Counted from the first letter of the stretch, positions 37,011-49,318 are shown. The stretch is DNA of 64,000 nt from Siphlonurus alternatus (GCA_949825025.1 OX463782.1:3359501-3423500); one strand, 5' to 3'. Notes: generated by a model not told the origin, from the sequence alone. Translations and numbers: made by a program.

Positions 37011-37571
37011 TTAGTGTACATTTTGCCTTGTGGTTAGGCAACTTGTTCAGCGTCCTGATGGAGCAGGTTGCATAAACAATAGGGGTAAGGTGACATTTTC
37101 AAGCTTTGAGGATCAAATTGATTAACAAGTAGCCTAACTTTCTGCTGAAATGATCAGGCAAGAATAATTATTGAAATACAACTCTGTACATAACAAACTT
37201 AGCCCTTGCCCTAGCTGTAACTGCAAAGTACAAAGAGTTGCATAGGTGAGGTAACAAGACCTCAGCTAACCCTCTCAAGTTTCATCAGGTCTCTATAGAC
37301 TCCTGTAAGAGCCTACAAACATAGCAAGGTTAATTTGTTTTCTTGAAGTGTGTAGTATAGCAGCCTTCTTAACAGTTTTTAGACATCTTCAAACTATGAG
37401 ATTATTTTCATAAATTTAGGATAAGGTGGGTAAGGCAAGACAAGTACATATTAATCTATCTTGACAATTTTGATGCATCAATGTCTGGTATATAGTACAT
37501 TATTCCGCTAAGAATAATCTTAACTTTTCGTCTAGGTCCGGAAGTCCACAGGCTGGATGACCACTTGCAGG

Positions 37572-40500
37572 TCACTGCATGTTCAACTTGGCAGCCTCTT
37601 GACGGATCACAGAGATCAAGTCTTGGTTCACCAGGAAAATGAAACGTAGGCTCGCGATCTGAAACATGACCATGTACAATGTAAGTACGTACACAAGCTA
37701 TAATGCTCTTATTGCAGTGTTAAATAAAGGTGTAATTTCATCAGGCTGTTGTAAGTAAGAGTGGTTAAAAAATCTCCTAGCAATGACAAAATATTTGTAA
37801 CATCTCTTTCATTGATCAGAACCTTAATGGAAAGCTTACGGCAATACATGACTAGTATTAATATTATTAGCCCTAATGATAATTTACAAAAAAACAAGAC
37901 TGGCTACACAAGACACTGAGCGTAAATCTCAAAACTTGTTAAAATGAAAGGGAACTTTTTTTTTCTGATGTAGGCACCACATTGAAATATCACAAGTGGA
38001 TATTAAATGCAATATTCTTACATTGAGTGCTCATTTAATTTAAAAACAACAACAATTCAGTTATGAATATAAATTACAGTATCCATTTTCAGGCTTCTAA
38101 AAAATTCAATATAGTAACCACACCTTTACTCAATTTTTTTCCTTAAACATAAATATTTTTGTAACTTTTATTGAGTAATAATTTCTTATCAAGAATTTAT
38201 TACTTCAATTAAATATAATACTATATAAAATAGAGGCTTCAAGTGTTCCCCGGCGGGATTTTTTTTTTTTTTTTTTTTTTTTTCTCCATAAGCCACCATG
38301 TTAGAAAATTTGAAGTTTTCTCTGTTACTATTAAAGCTATTGATTTGAAACAATCTCCTACCCCCAATTTAGGGGTCTTCTGACAATGAATTAAGAGCTT
38401 ATTTTCCTCTAAAAAATTTCTTTAGCGCCAAAAATGCAATTTCATTTTTTTTTTTTTTAATTTTCTATTTTTTTTTTTTTTTTTTTACATAGGTTTGAAT
38501 AAGACGGAGGGAACACCGCATAATCAGCTGACTTGAAGCCTCCATTGCTAGCACCAATTATTATTTCCTCTAAAAAAAGGCACATATTCTGAAGAGGTGC
38601 AATAAAGCAAGAAGAGAGATTTTCTCATGAAGACAAACCCACTTCTATGACGGAGTTGTTGTTAAGTCTCGTCTTGTTTCCGGTGAGCAGGGGTCGTCCG
38701 TCCACCATGATCGGCCGCTTGCCCTCGCTGGCCAGGAAGAAATCTCCATTGTTGCGCAGGCGGATGGTGCCCTGACGACGAGAAATCTTCCAGGCAGGGC
38801 CCTCGAGGGACAAGTCTACGTCCATCGTGAGCTCCTTGGTGGAGCGTCCGAGAGATATCTGGGGGAGCACATCAGAGTCTGTCAGACGTTGTCATGAAGC
38901 TTAGTGGAGAAAGTGATTAGTAAATATTATCATTGAAAAGGTTAATTTTCTTGACTTTTTACCACAAATGACATTTATCAGTAGTGAAATAGATACTTGC
39001 TACCCATGGTCTAGAAAAGAAAGAAAGATAAAAAAATGCTATCAATCTTAAATACTGTACTTTAAATTACTAATAAAGGTCAGTTTCTATTCTTTATTTA
39101 AAAAATGGCAACCAGAAAATAAAAAAATTTGAAGGCTTATATTTGGTTTTCAAAACTCAGCTCTCAAATTTGCTGAATATAAAGGAGAGTGGGGGGAAGA
39201 AACACGAATTCCTTATAAGTATTTTGATTATTTTGTCCATCTAACAGCATAGTTTCTTTATTAATACAACAGTCTCACCTCTCTACTGCGCATGAGGTAG
39301 CGCACCAGCCTGCCTCGCAGCACGGCCAGCGTCTGGTTATCAAAGTCGACGGGGCTAATTCCGGTCACGTGGTCCACCGACACTGCCCACTGACGACTTT
39401 CAGCTTCCAGACGATTCACCTCTCGCTGCAGCGCTCTGGTAACAAGAAGTGAGAAGCAAAAGGGTTAGAAAAAACAGTTCTCTTTAATAAACTGCAACTG
39501 AAATAATGCTGAATATATTTAATTTTTTAGGAAGATTTTCTTTTTTAAACCTGTGTACCAACTGTGGTTCAAAATATAATTTGACCTTGAGATTAATAAC
39601 GATTAATATTAACTTGTGAGCTACTGGAGTGCATGATCCCTTTTCCAGTCAACACAGTCAATATTCTGTAGCCATGTATTTATAACAACTAGATCTGTCT
39701 TAGGGGAATGTTCACTGGTGTATTTTATTGTTTTTGATAGTGTGCTACATTTGCTTATAAAAAGGACAACAAATTTAATTTATCCAAAAAAAGTTACAAT
39801 TCAAAGGAAAAAAAATTAATCTTACTTGTGTACAACCAACTGTCCATATTAACAAAATTTCTCAAAATATCTTCTTATTTGAAGCACAGCTTGTAAGTAC
39901 AAACAACATTGTGCACAACTATTAACCACAAAAGACATAAAAGAGAATGGAAATGAAAGAATTATAAGAATTTTGTCTTTTAAAATGAATAACAAAACAA
40001 AGTCGAGGCTCACCTATCCGCGAGGTTCATCTCGTGGTTGAGGGCTTCGTCTCGCGGGTCCTGCAGGTCTGCGTCTCTCAGCAGCTCCTCCGCGTCAGAC
40101 AAACTGGCAGACTGCTCACCACGCTGCATGCCCTGCACTGTGGAGGGAGGTAGGACATGTTGAGACAAGGTCAAAAGTGCCATGCATTTTGGAAGCAAGA
40201 AGAAATAAAAATAAAACAATTGAAAATAAATAATAGAGTAATTTAAGTGATATTTGATTTTTGACAACTATAATAGAAATAAACGGGAAATGTAATTTTG
40301 ATTCTTTCTGAACTTTACTCTCTGACATGCTGTACTATACATTTAATATTACAACTTTTTGAACTGAAAATAGCATGGCAATTGTTCAGACTAAATAAAA
40401 GTAATGCTGATAACGACTACGTAACTTGTTTCTAACTATTTTTTAGCATATTTTTGTATTGATGTGTGAACACAAAAGAATTGAGATTTCATCATCAAAT

Positions 40501-43500
40501 TCCTTCATACATTTTCCCTACAGTTAAAGGAGGGGAACCGCTTCAGCTTTTATATTTTTAATGCTTTATAAATAATGTCAAACTTACTTGTGCACCAAAA
40601 AAAAAAGTCACCACCCTCCGCCTTTCACCAGTTCAGCAGTTGACATTCAAAAAGCGCGCCAAAGAAAATTGGGGCTTATGACGTCAAGCGCCATGATTGG
40701 TCAAACGCAACCAATCGTTGATCTTGACGTCATAAGCCCCAATTTTCTTTGGCGCGCTTTTTGAATTTCAATTGCTGAACTGGTGGAAGGCGGAGGGTGG
40801 TGACTTTTTTTTTGGTGCACAAGTAAGTTTGACATTATTTATAAAACATTAAAAATATAAAAGCTGAAGCGGTTCCCCTCCTTTAATGCCACACTGAAGT
40901 AAAAATCAGACAATTTTTCTTATCTTACAGGTACTCTATCAACAAATTTCTGTGGTAAGGACACCAATAGAGGTGGTTTTTGTACCTGTCTGGTCTGGCA
41001 GCAGGTGGTACTGCTTCATCAACTGCCAGTGAGTGTAGAGGGCCTTGGCGCTGCGTGTCGGATAGAACACTGTCGAGTGTTGCTCCAGTAGGGACTGGAA
41101 CGTCGACAAGTTTGGCGTCGAGCTCTGCAAACAACAACGTCAACATTAGAAGGTACCAAGTGTGCTGGACGTTATTATGACGTGTTTTTACTGTCAGATT
41201 TTACTTTGGTTTAAAGACAAAATTTATATTTAATTATTCTGCTACTGTATATAATAATAGTTGATACCTAATTAAATCTTTAGATTTGAACTCTTATTTT
41301 TGTATTTCTAAAAATCATTTTTCATTTCAAGAAATGCACAAAACACAAACTACAGTATTTTACAGTACAGTGCTTAAATTTTGAGTAATTTTAGAACACA
41401 TAATATGATGAAGCTCTAAGCTTTGTGAATATCCGCACTACAGTAGAATGCTATATTAACAGCTTGCCAAGTCTCTGGTTTTGACACTCACCGAAGGCAC
41501 TCTGGCGAGGATGATCTCCTCTGAGCGGCTGTAGAGGGCACGTGACCTCACTGCGGCGATGAGCTCCGGGTGCAGATTACGCATGGCTGCCACGGACACG
41601 CGAGAGACCGCAGGGTCATAGAGCAGCGCCCACCAGCGGCCCTGAAGCTCTGCCAGCGTGAACCGACACGAGAACTTGACCCCTCGATGCACCAGACGAA
41701 GGTCATTGGTCTGTGAACAACGTCAGTAACAAGTTAGTGGTTGTGGAATATAGAAACATGGTGTGAAAATTTAAGGAGAGGTCAAAACAATACACATTTC
41801 TCTCTCATAGATGAAATAAGTGGAGAACATACAAAAAAAAAATGTACATATTGATAAAAAGAGGAAGGAAAATACAAACAACCTTACCACGATGAAATGT
41901 CCGTAGTGAGGAGAGTCTTGATGGCACAGATGACATAAATATATTTACAAATACATTATTGAGATGCTTCAACCAACAATGTATTTGTAAATATATTTGT
42001 GTTATCTGTGCCATCAAGACTCTCCTCACTACTGACGTCTCATCGTGGTAAGGTTGTTGGTATTTTCCTTCCTCTTTCCTTTTCTCAATATATTCAACCG
42101 CAATGGTTCATCTTTCCTTATACCTAAGAATGTTAAATCAGTTAAAATAATAAAATATAATTTAATTTGTAGGCCATGAGAAAAAGGGTAAAGTCACTAT
42201 TGTCTGATTTGTTAGTACTGTAGCTTCTAAGATAAAAAATACTAATACTATACAGTATTTAACATTTTATGAGTACTCATACAAGCACCCAGAATAGACA
42301 TCTCAAACACCACACTCCTTGGACCGAGTTACAATGCCCAATAAGAGAGCAGCTGCAATAGTCAAGGGGAGCATGATATAATGTTATTTTGATACGTTAG
42401 ACCTCAAAACTGGGCCCAGTTTTCCTTACCTGCTGCACGCCCACAATGAGAGCTAGATCATCAGTAGGTTTCCATCGCCCCAAATCCTTGGTTGCCATGT
42501 TGTGTTTGGGCTTGCCACGCCTCCTGTTGGACTTGGCCGAGCGTCTTCTCTCGGCAGCCGGTATCGCGGGAGTGCTCGCGTGGGCGGAGCTTGTCTGGGA
42601 GGTGGAGGGGGCGGCAGGGAGGGGAGGCAGAGAGGGGGAGGGAACAGAGGGCAGCTGACTGGAGGAGGGAGACGCCACGGAAGAAGTAGAAGCTGGAGAG
42701 GCCAGAGCTGTGCCTGCAAGCAAAGACGGGTATCAAACATCTGTGGGGAATGTAATCAAATTACTTTGCATGGAAGTTCATTATAAAGGCGGATTCAGAT
42801 GGCGACAATGGCGATGCGACGCGATTTTGTCACACAAGCTGTGAAATCCTATGCGGAAGCGAATTCGCCATTGCGGAGGCGAATATCGCATTCAATTACG
42901 ATGCTCTTTTTTTTTAATCGCCAAATATGGCCGCCAATGGATGTTACAACAAGTGCGCATTATTCGTTTCGCGTCGCAGGCTAGAAATCGCCATGTGAAT
43001 CCGCCTTAATAGAATCCTGACAATGAGCTTGTTTTATTTAACTGGCTGCTGAAATGTCTATGACAATTTCTTCCATGAAAAACAAGTTTATTGTCCAGTT
43101 TAGTAGAATTCTTGTAGTAAACTGACTGTGAGTTCACCCAACTGGCTGAGCACTGAAATTTTTATATAAATTTCATCCATAAATGAAAATTTTATTGCAT
43201 GCCTTAAATTTAGTCCACCATATTACATGGCTAACTGAAACTGTTCAGTATTTACAACAGTATTTAGATATTTGTAGCAAGGTAAAAATTATCATTAATT
43301 AATTACGTTACATTATTAAAATAAATCATAGTAAATACTATACTGTAGTTTTATAATTGATCTAAAAAATAAAAGTAAAACAGTAAAACAACAAAGATGA
43401 AAGTAAACACTGCACTTGCTACTTGTAAAACTGTTTTGTTATTTACAGCACAACTGTAACTGTAAAAAAAGTTTTTATTGAATTTTGGTGTAAAAGGGGG

Positions 43501-46500
43501 GGGGGGGGGCAAACTTAACAGTTACTAGTTATTTACTTCTATGTATAATGCCTAAACGTGCTAGCAAAGAAATTCTGCTTCAATTGTAAGAGTTAAAAAA
43601 TAAATAATAATGGGATCTTTCAAAGTTACCCGCACAACTTTGTAGAATTCTTGATTCAGCATTTTTCTTACTTGGCATTGCTGGCAGTGAGTTTGAGATG
43701 CCATACGGAGACGTCATGCTACTGGACGAAGCCCCACTTCCCCTGCTTCCCTTGCCACCAAATCCCGGGAGCATGGACCCTCCTCCGAGACTCGACTCCA
43801 CGATCTCGTCATCAAATCTTCGTCGCTTGATTGACCTCGAACTGCTGTAATGTCACAGTGAGACGTTAGCACTTGAAAGGTAAAAAATGAGGATCTCAAG
43901 ATACCTTCTACGCTGTGCAGGATCCATGGAAGGCCCTGCAGAAAGGGTTCGTTGACGTTCTCTGATTGACGGACTCAAAAGTGGTGTCTTACGGATATTT
44001 TGAATACCTCCAATACTTGATATAGGAGTCTGAAAAATAAAAACATGAATCAAAATGACAATAATGCACACTCAGTCTATTGTGGTTCACATTCAGACTC
44101 ATACAGTATGTATAACTTGGTTTTAATCATGTTTGTATCGTCTTCAGTCACTCATATTAATAGTTTATTGACGCTGAGCTGAAGGATGAAAACCAAGCGA
44201 GGAAGGGCCGGACACATGGACACATGTGATTAAAGACTTTATTTCAAGACTTTACAGAGCCTCAGTGGAGGTGGCTACAGTCCCTGTAACAGGGACCGCA
44301 ATTCTAGAACTTAGGCTCCCTGTATTGAAACTGCGCATGCGCGACTGAATGCATTTCCGGTACGTCATTTGTTGCATTGCAGGGACCGTAATTTTTGAAA
44401 CTAGGATCCCTGATGTATTCAATTTTAATAATAGGCCAAGTATAATAAAAGTTACAGGGAGCCAAGTGTTCGATCAATGCGGTCCCTGTAGTGAACTTGT
44501 AAAACGTGTTGTCATGAAATAGATGCAGGGACTGTAATATCCCGAAGTTGCGGTCCCTGTAATCAAATTTTCTTAAAGAAACGCGGCAATACATACACAC
44601 AGGGAGCGTAACATTCAAGTATTGCGGTCCCTGTAGTAAAAATTTCGTACTCTTATCTGGCCAAGTGCATGTTATACAGGGACTCTAACAACCAAAAGTT
44701 ACGGTCCCTGCAGCAATTATTTCTTTATGGACGCGGCAATAAAAACTACAGGGAGCGTAACATTCAAGTATTGCGGTCCCTGCAGTGAAAATTTCGTACT
44801 CTTATCTGGCCAAGTGTTATACAGGGACTCTAACAACCAAAAGTTGCGGTCCCTGCAGCAATTATTTCTTTATGGACGCGGCAATAGAAACTACAGGGAG
44901 CGTAACACTCAAGTATTGCGGTCCCTGTAGTAAAAATTTCGTACTCATCTTATCTGGCCAAGTGTTATACAGGGACTGTAACAACCAAAAGTTACGGTCC
45001 CTGCAGCAATTATTTCTTTATGGACGCGGCAATAGAAACTACAGGGAGCGTAACATCTAAGTATTGCGGTCCCTGCAGTGAAAATTTCGTACTCTTATCT
45101 GGCCAAGTGTCATACAGGGACTCTAATAACCAAAAGTTACGGTCCCTGCAGCAATTATTTCTTTATGGACGTAGCAATAGAAACTACAGGGAGCGTAAAA
45201 TTCAATTAAGTATTGCGGTCCCTGCAGTGAAAATTCTGTACTTTTCTAGCAAAGTGTTATACAGGGACTCTAACAACCAAAAGTTGCGGTCCCTGCAGCA
45301 ATTATTTCTTTATGGACGTGGCAATAGAAACTACAGGGAGCGCAACACTCAAGCATTGCGGTCCCTGTAGTAAAAATTTCGTACTCTTATCTGGCCAAGT
45401 GTTATACAGGGACTCTAACAACCAAAAGTTGCGGTCCCTGCAGCAATTATTTCTTTATGGACGCGGCAATAGAAACTACAGGGAGCGTAAAATTCAAGTA
45501 TTGCGGTCCCTGCAGTGAAAATTTTGTACTCTTATCTAGCAAAGTGCTATACAGGGACTCTAACAACCAAAAGTTGCGGTCCCTGCAGCAATTATTTCTT
45601 TATGGACGCGGCAATAGAAACTACAGGGAGCGTAACACTCAAGTATTGCGGTCCCTGTAGTAAAAATTTCGTACTCATCTTATCTGGCCAAGTGTTATAC
45701 AGGGACTGTAACAACCAAAAGTTACGGTCCCTGCAGCAATTATTTCTTTATGGACGCGGCAATAGAAACTACAGGGAGCGTAACATCTAAGTATTGCGGT
45801 CCCTGCAGTGAAAATTTCGTACTCTTATCTGGCCAAGTGTCATACAGGGACTCTAATAACCAAAAGTTACGGTCCCTGCAGCAATTATTTCTTTATGGAC
45901 GTAGCAATAGAAACTACAGGGAGCGTAAAATTCAATTAAGTATTGCGGTCCCTGCAGTGAAAATTCTGTACTTTTCTAGCAAAGTGTTATACAGGGACTC
46001 TAACAACCAAAAGTTGCGGTCCCTGCAGCAATTATTTCTTTATGGACGTGGCAATAGAAACTACAGGGAGCGCAACACTCAAGCATTGCGGTCCCTGTAG
46101 TAAAAATTTCGTACTCTTATCTGGCCAAGTGTTATACAGGGACTCTAACAACCAAAAGTTGCGGTCCCTGCAGCAATTATTTCTTTATGGACGCGGCAAT
46201 AGAAACTACAGGGAGCGTAAAATTCAAGTATTGCGGTCCCTGCAGTGAAAATTTTGTACTCTTATCTAGCAAAGTGCTATACAGGGACTCTAACAACCAA
46301 AAGTTGCGGTCCCTGCAGCAATTATTTCTTTATGAACGCGGCAAGAGAAACTACAGGGAGCGTAACATTCAAGTATTGCGGTTCCTGCAGTGAAAATTTT
46401 ATACTTTTTCTAGCAAAGTGCCATACAGGGACTCTAATTATACCCTTCATTATTATACCGTAACTTTTGGTTGTTAGAGTCCCTGTATACTACTTTGCTA

Positions 46501-48962
46501 GAAAAGTACTAAATTTTCACTGCAGGGACCGCAATACTTGAATGTTACGCTCCCTGTAGTTTCTATTGCCGCGTCCATAAAGAAATAATTGCTGCAGGGA
46601 CCGTAACTTTTGGTTGTTACAGTCCCTGTATAACACTTGGCCAGATAAGATGAGTACGAAATTTTTACTACAGGGACCGCAATACTTGAGTGTTACGCTC
46701 CCTGTAGTTTCTATTGCCGCGTCCATAAAGAAATAATTGCTGCAGGGACCGCAACTTTTGGTTGTTAGAGTCCCTGTATAACACTTGGCCAGATAAGAGT
46801 ACGAAATTTTTACTACAGGGACCGCAATGCTTGAGTGTTGCGCTCCCTGTAGTTTCTATTGCCACGTCCATAAAGAAATAATTGCTGCAGGGACCGCAAC
46901 TTTTGGTTGTTAGAGTCCCTGTATAACACTTTGCTAGAAAAGTACAAAATTTTCACTGAAGGGACCGCAATACTTAATTGAATTTTACGCTCCCTGTAGT
47001 TTCTATTGCTACGTCCATAAAGAAATAATTGCTGCAGGGACCGTAACTTTTGGTTATTAGAGTCCCTGTATAACACTTGGCCAGATAAGAGTACGAAATT
47101 TTTACTACAGGGACCGCAATACTTGAGTGTTACGCTCCCTGTAGTTTCTCTTGCCGCGTTCATAAAGAAATAATTGCTGCAGGGACCGCAACTTTAGGTT
47201 GTTAGAGTCCCTGTATAGCACTTTGCTAGATAAAAGTACAGAATTTTTACTGCAGGGACCGCAATACTTAATTGAATTTTACGCTCCCTGTAGTTTCTAT
47301 TGCCGCGTCCATAAAGAAATAATTGCTGCAGGGACCGTAACTTTTGGTTGTGAGAGTCCCTGTATAACACTTGGCCAGATAAGAGTACGAAATTTTCACT
47401 GCAGGGACCGCAATACTTGAATGTTACGCTCCCTGTAGTTTCTATTGCCGCGTCCATAAAGAAATAATTGCTGCAGGGACCGTAACTTTTGGTTGTTAGA
47501 GTCCCTGTATAACACTTGGCCAGGGCCAGATAAGAGTACGAAATTTTCACTGCAGGGACCGCAATACTTGAATGTTACGCTCCCTGTAGTTTCTATTGCC
47601 GCGTCATGCATAAAGAAATAATTGCTGCAGGGACCGTAACTTTTGGTTGTTAGAGTCCCTGTATAACACTTGGCCAGATAAGAGTACGAAATTTTCACTG
47701 CAGGGACCGCAATACTTGAATGTTACGCTCCCTGTAGTTTCTATTGCCGCGTCATCCATAAAGAAATAATTGCTGCAGGGACCGTAACTTTTGGTTGTTA
47801 GAGTCCCTGTATAACACTTGGCCAGATAAGAGTACGAAATTTTCACTGCAGGGACCGCAATACTTGAATGTTACGCTCCCTGTAGTTTCTATTGCCGCGT
47901 CCATAAAGAAATAATTATTGCTGCATGCAGGGACCGTAACTTTTGGTTGTTAGAGTCCCTGTATAACACTTGGCCAGATAAGAGTACGAAGTTTTCACTG
48001 CAGGGACCGCAATACTTGAATGTTACGCTCCCTGTAGTTTCTATTGCCGCGTCCATAAAGAAATAATTGCTGCAGGGACCGTAACTTTTGGTTGTTAGAG
48101 TCCCTGTATAACACTTGGCCAGATAAGAGTACGAAATTTTCACTGCAGGGACCGCAATACTTGAATGTTACGCTCCCTGTAGTTTTTATTGCCGCGTCCA
48201 TAAAGAAATAATTGCTGCAGGGACCGTAACTTTTGGTTGTTAGAGTCCCTGTATAACATGCACTTGGCCAGATAAGAGTACGAAATTTTTACTACAGGGA
48301 CCGCAATACTTGAATGTTACGCTCCCTGTGTGTATGTATTGCCGCGTTTCTTTAAGAAAATTTGATTACAGGGACCGCAACTTCGGGATATTACAGTCCC
48401 TGCATCTATTTCATGACAACACGTTTTACAAGTTCACTACAGGGACCGCATTGATCGAACACTTGGCTCCCTGTAACTTTTATTATACTTGGCCTATTAT
48501 TAAAATTGAATACAGGGATCCTAGTTTCAAAAATTACGGTCCCTGCAATGCAACAAATGACGTACCGGAAATGCATTCAGTCGCGCATGCGCAGTTTCAA
48601 TACAGGGAGCCTATGTTCTAGAATTGCAGTCCCTGTTACAGGGACTGTAGCCACCTCCGAGCCTCAGTACGTATACATATATAATGAAGTAAATATTATA
48701 TTTTAAATCATGTAAGAACGTAATATTTATTCATAAGGTATTCTTTTAGACCCTAATGGCAAACAATAAATATTGTTTTTCCGACTTCACCGGGAACGAT
48801 TGGGTGTGTCTTGAATCCAAACCCACATTTAAATTATATTTACCAGCTTATTTCTTTACTTACCGAAACAGTTGGGGTGGTTACCGTATGAGCTGTTGTC
48901 AAAGATCCCATTACATCACAATCTAAAATCCCATCATTTTCAAAAGCGTCTAAAATATCCAT
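37572..48962 (-). CDS. MCRS1: Microspherule protein 1 (MCRS1 ortholog), ten exons, complete
   Basis: Exons are 48962-48864, 44029-43905, 43844-43672, 42713-42430, 41710-41492, 41124-40986, 40137-40014, 39435-39279, 38858-38643 and 37658-37572. All are GT-AG, and the phases join to 540 codons plus TGA. Matches to vertebrate MCRS1 run from RRSSSRSIKRRRFDDEIVES (near residue 75) through TKDLGRWKPTDD, TNDLRLVHRGVKFSCRFTL, ALYTHWQLMKQYHLL and SDAEELL to a C-terminal FHA domain (about residues 440-540: ISLGRSTKELTMDVDLSLEG, NNGDFFLASEGKRPI, NNNSVIEIASLRF). The protein is about 80 residues longer than human, mostly from a Ser/Pro/Ala-rich exon 4. MCRS1 is a nuclear and centrosomal protein of the NSL and INO80 chromatin complexes. 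Intron 1 holds a 4.4-kb fold-back element and other introns hold MITEs. Confidence 0.95.
40528..40882. mobile_element. TTAA-target palindromic element in MCRS1 intron
   Basis: TTAA at 40524-40527 and 40883-40886. Ends are AGGAGGGGAACCGCTTCAGC and exact complement, and the arms are nearly perfect over about 165 bp each. The loop region has 'atgacgtcaagcgcc' and 'ttgacgtcataag'. High arm identity suggests youth or ongoing conversion. Confidence 0.85.
41848..42091. mobile_element. Palindromic element in MCRS1 intron
   Basis: Arms pair 'atattgataaaaagaggaag' with 'cttcctctttccttttctca', 'aaccttaccacgatga' with 'tcatcgtggtaaggtt' and 'tcttgatggcacagat' with 'atctgtgccatcaaga'. About 244 bp with a small loop. 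Confidence 0.7.
42787..43006. mobile_element. PIF/Harbinger-like MITE, copy 2, in MCRS1 intron
   Basis: TAA flanks at 42784-42786 and 43007-43009; AGGCGGATTCAGATGGCGA left end and mirrored right end. It shares 'gcgatgcgacgcgatttt' and 'ccaaatatggccgccaatgg' with copy 1 at 33766 but is 11 bp longer. Confidence 0.78.
44560..46437. repeat. Left-arm tandem array, about 145-bp units, with a 730-bp higher-order repeat
   Basis: Each unit has two hairpin modules ('cagggactctaac' to 'gttacggtccctg', and 'cagggagcgtaac' to 'attgcggtccctg') separated by linkers that contain 'caattatttctttatgg' and 'ttcgtactcttatctggcca'. A pattern of five units repeats at 730 bp: marker variants such as 'gtagcaatagaaac', 'attcaattaagtattg' and 'gcaacactcaagcattg' occur near 45174/45904, 45201/45931 and 45342/46072. 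Confidence 0.9.
46462..48345. repeat. Right-arm tandem array, complement of the left array
   Basis: The same units occur in reverse orientation. Marker variants appear once near the loop ('attgccacgtcc', 'attgctacgtcc', 'attgccgcgttc'). The outer units are near-uniform and carry unique short insertions (for example 'gtcatgcataaag', 'gtcatccataaag', 'gctgcatgcaggg', 'ggccagggccaga'). The two arms have therefore been remodelled separately. Confidence 0.88.
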
Positions 48963-49245
48963 TTTCTGATGCAATCAAGAAAAAACAAGATTCTTCTTTT
49001 TTACCACAACAAATATGGCGCGATCTGCGCGAACGTGCAACGTTGCAATTTACCATCTCGATTGTACATCGTTGCAATGTCTCCTTATCCGTTTTCCAGA
49101 TTTTCCAGAATAAAAAATTATTTGTAGGTTTTTATCAAGAATTATGTGTTGTATAATATTTTATTATAATATTAAAAAGTAGATCTGCATATTGCCGATT
49201 GAAATAAAATACATTATATAAAAAGTAAAAAAAAAAAGGTAAAAA
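48963..49245 (-). promoter_or_regulatory. Probable 5' UTR/promoter region of MCRS1
   Basis: Just upstream of the MCRS1 ATG the sequence becomes GC- and CpG-richer ('atggcgcgatctgcgcgaac' at 49015-49034). On the minus strand this includes 'gcgccatattt', similar to YY1-type core promoter sites in animals. No TATA box is clear. The tRNA gene begins within 300 bp. Confidence 0.4.
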
Positions 49246-49318
49246 TGTTTCCGCCCGGGATCGAACCGGGGACCTTCCGCGTGTTAGGCGGATGTGATAA
49301 CCACTACACCACGGAAAC
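49246..49318 (-). tRNA. tRNA-Val (anticodon AAC)
   Basis: The 73-nt minus-strand gene begins GTTTCCGTGGTGTAGTGG (A box) and holds GGTTCGATCC (B box). The acceptor stem GTTTCCG pairs with CGGAAAC, and the anticodon loop CTAACAC gives AAC. The T arm CCCGG-TTCGATC-CCGGG is perfect. A T-rich run just downstream (plus-strand A-run at 49227-49238) would terminate RNA polymerase III. CCA is not encoded, as normal in eukaryotes. It looks functional. Confidence 0.96.

Larger units (their letters stand above)
28121..37571. other. Gene-poor interval between CABIT gene and MCRS1
   Basis: About 9.4 kb without a coding region that I can support. It should include the promoter and 5' UTR exon of the CABIT gene near its left end. 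From 28700 to 32800 it is AT-rich unique-looking sequence with one GC-rich hairpin (29885-29965). From 32815 to 37010 it is packed with MITEs, each listed separately. The open frames here (for example 28876-29166) are short and show no coding character. Confidence 0.6.
44267..48658. mobile_element. 4.4-kb fold-back transposon made of hairpin modules, in MCRS1 intron 1
   Basis: Ends are GGAGGTGGCTACAGTCCCTG and complement. They are flanked by the 10-bp direct repeat GAGCCTCAGT at 44257-44266 and 48659-48668. Left arm 44267 to about 46437, loop about 46438-46461, right arm to 48658. Inside, 'CAGGGA...TCCCTG' hairpins of about 35 bp recur every 70-75 bp. In the outer 300 bp of each arm they are divergent; further in, pairs of hairpins form tandem units of about 145 bp, about 13 units per arm. 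The element has no transposase. The frames of 67-118 codons across it are by-products of the repeat. It lies within the MCRS1 transcript, so the pre-mRNA could fold into a very long double-stranded RNA. Superfamily is uncertain: fold-back or Mutator-like by duplication length. Confidence 0.92.

Noticed and set aside
42446..42786. Plus-strand GC-rich frames of 65-94 codons
   Set aside because: They are antisense shadows of the MCRS1 Ser/Pro/Ala-rich exon 42430-42713.
44727..48201. Chain of 67-118 codon frames with recurring YRDSNNQKLRSLQQLFLY on both strands, resembling a repeat protein family
   Set aside because: They follow the 145-bp repeat on both arms; the unit is not a multiple of three, the frames break at every change of unit length, and the same text occurs on opposite strands because of the palindrome. 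It is repeat DNA, not a gene.
44560..48345. CRISPR-like regularly spaced palindromic repeats
   Set aside because: The linkers are repeated too, not unique spacers; the region is eukaryotic, lies in an intron and has transposon ends with a target duplication.
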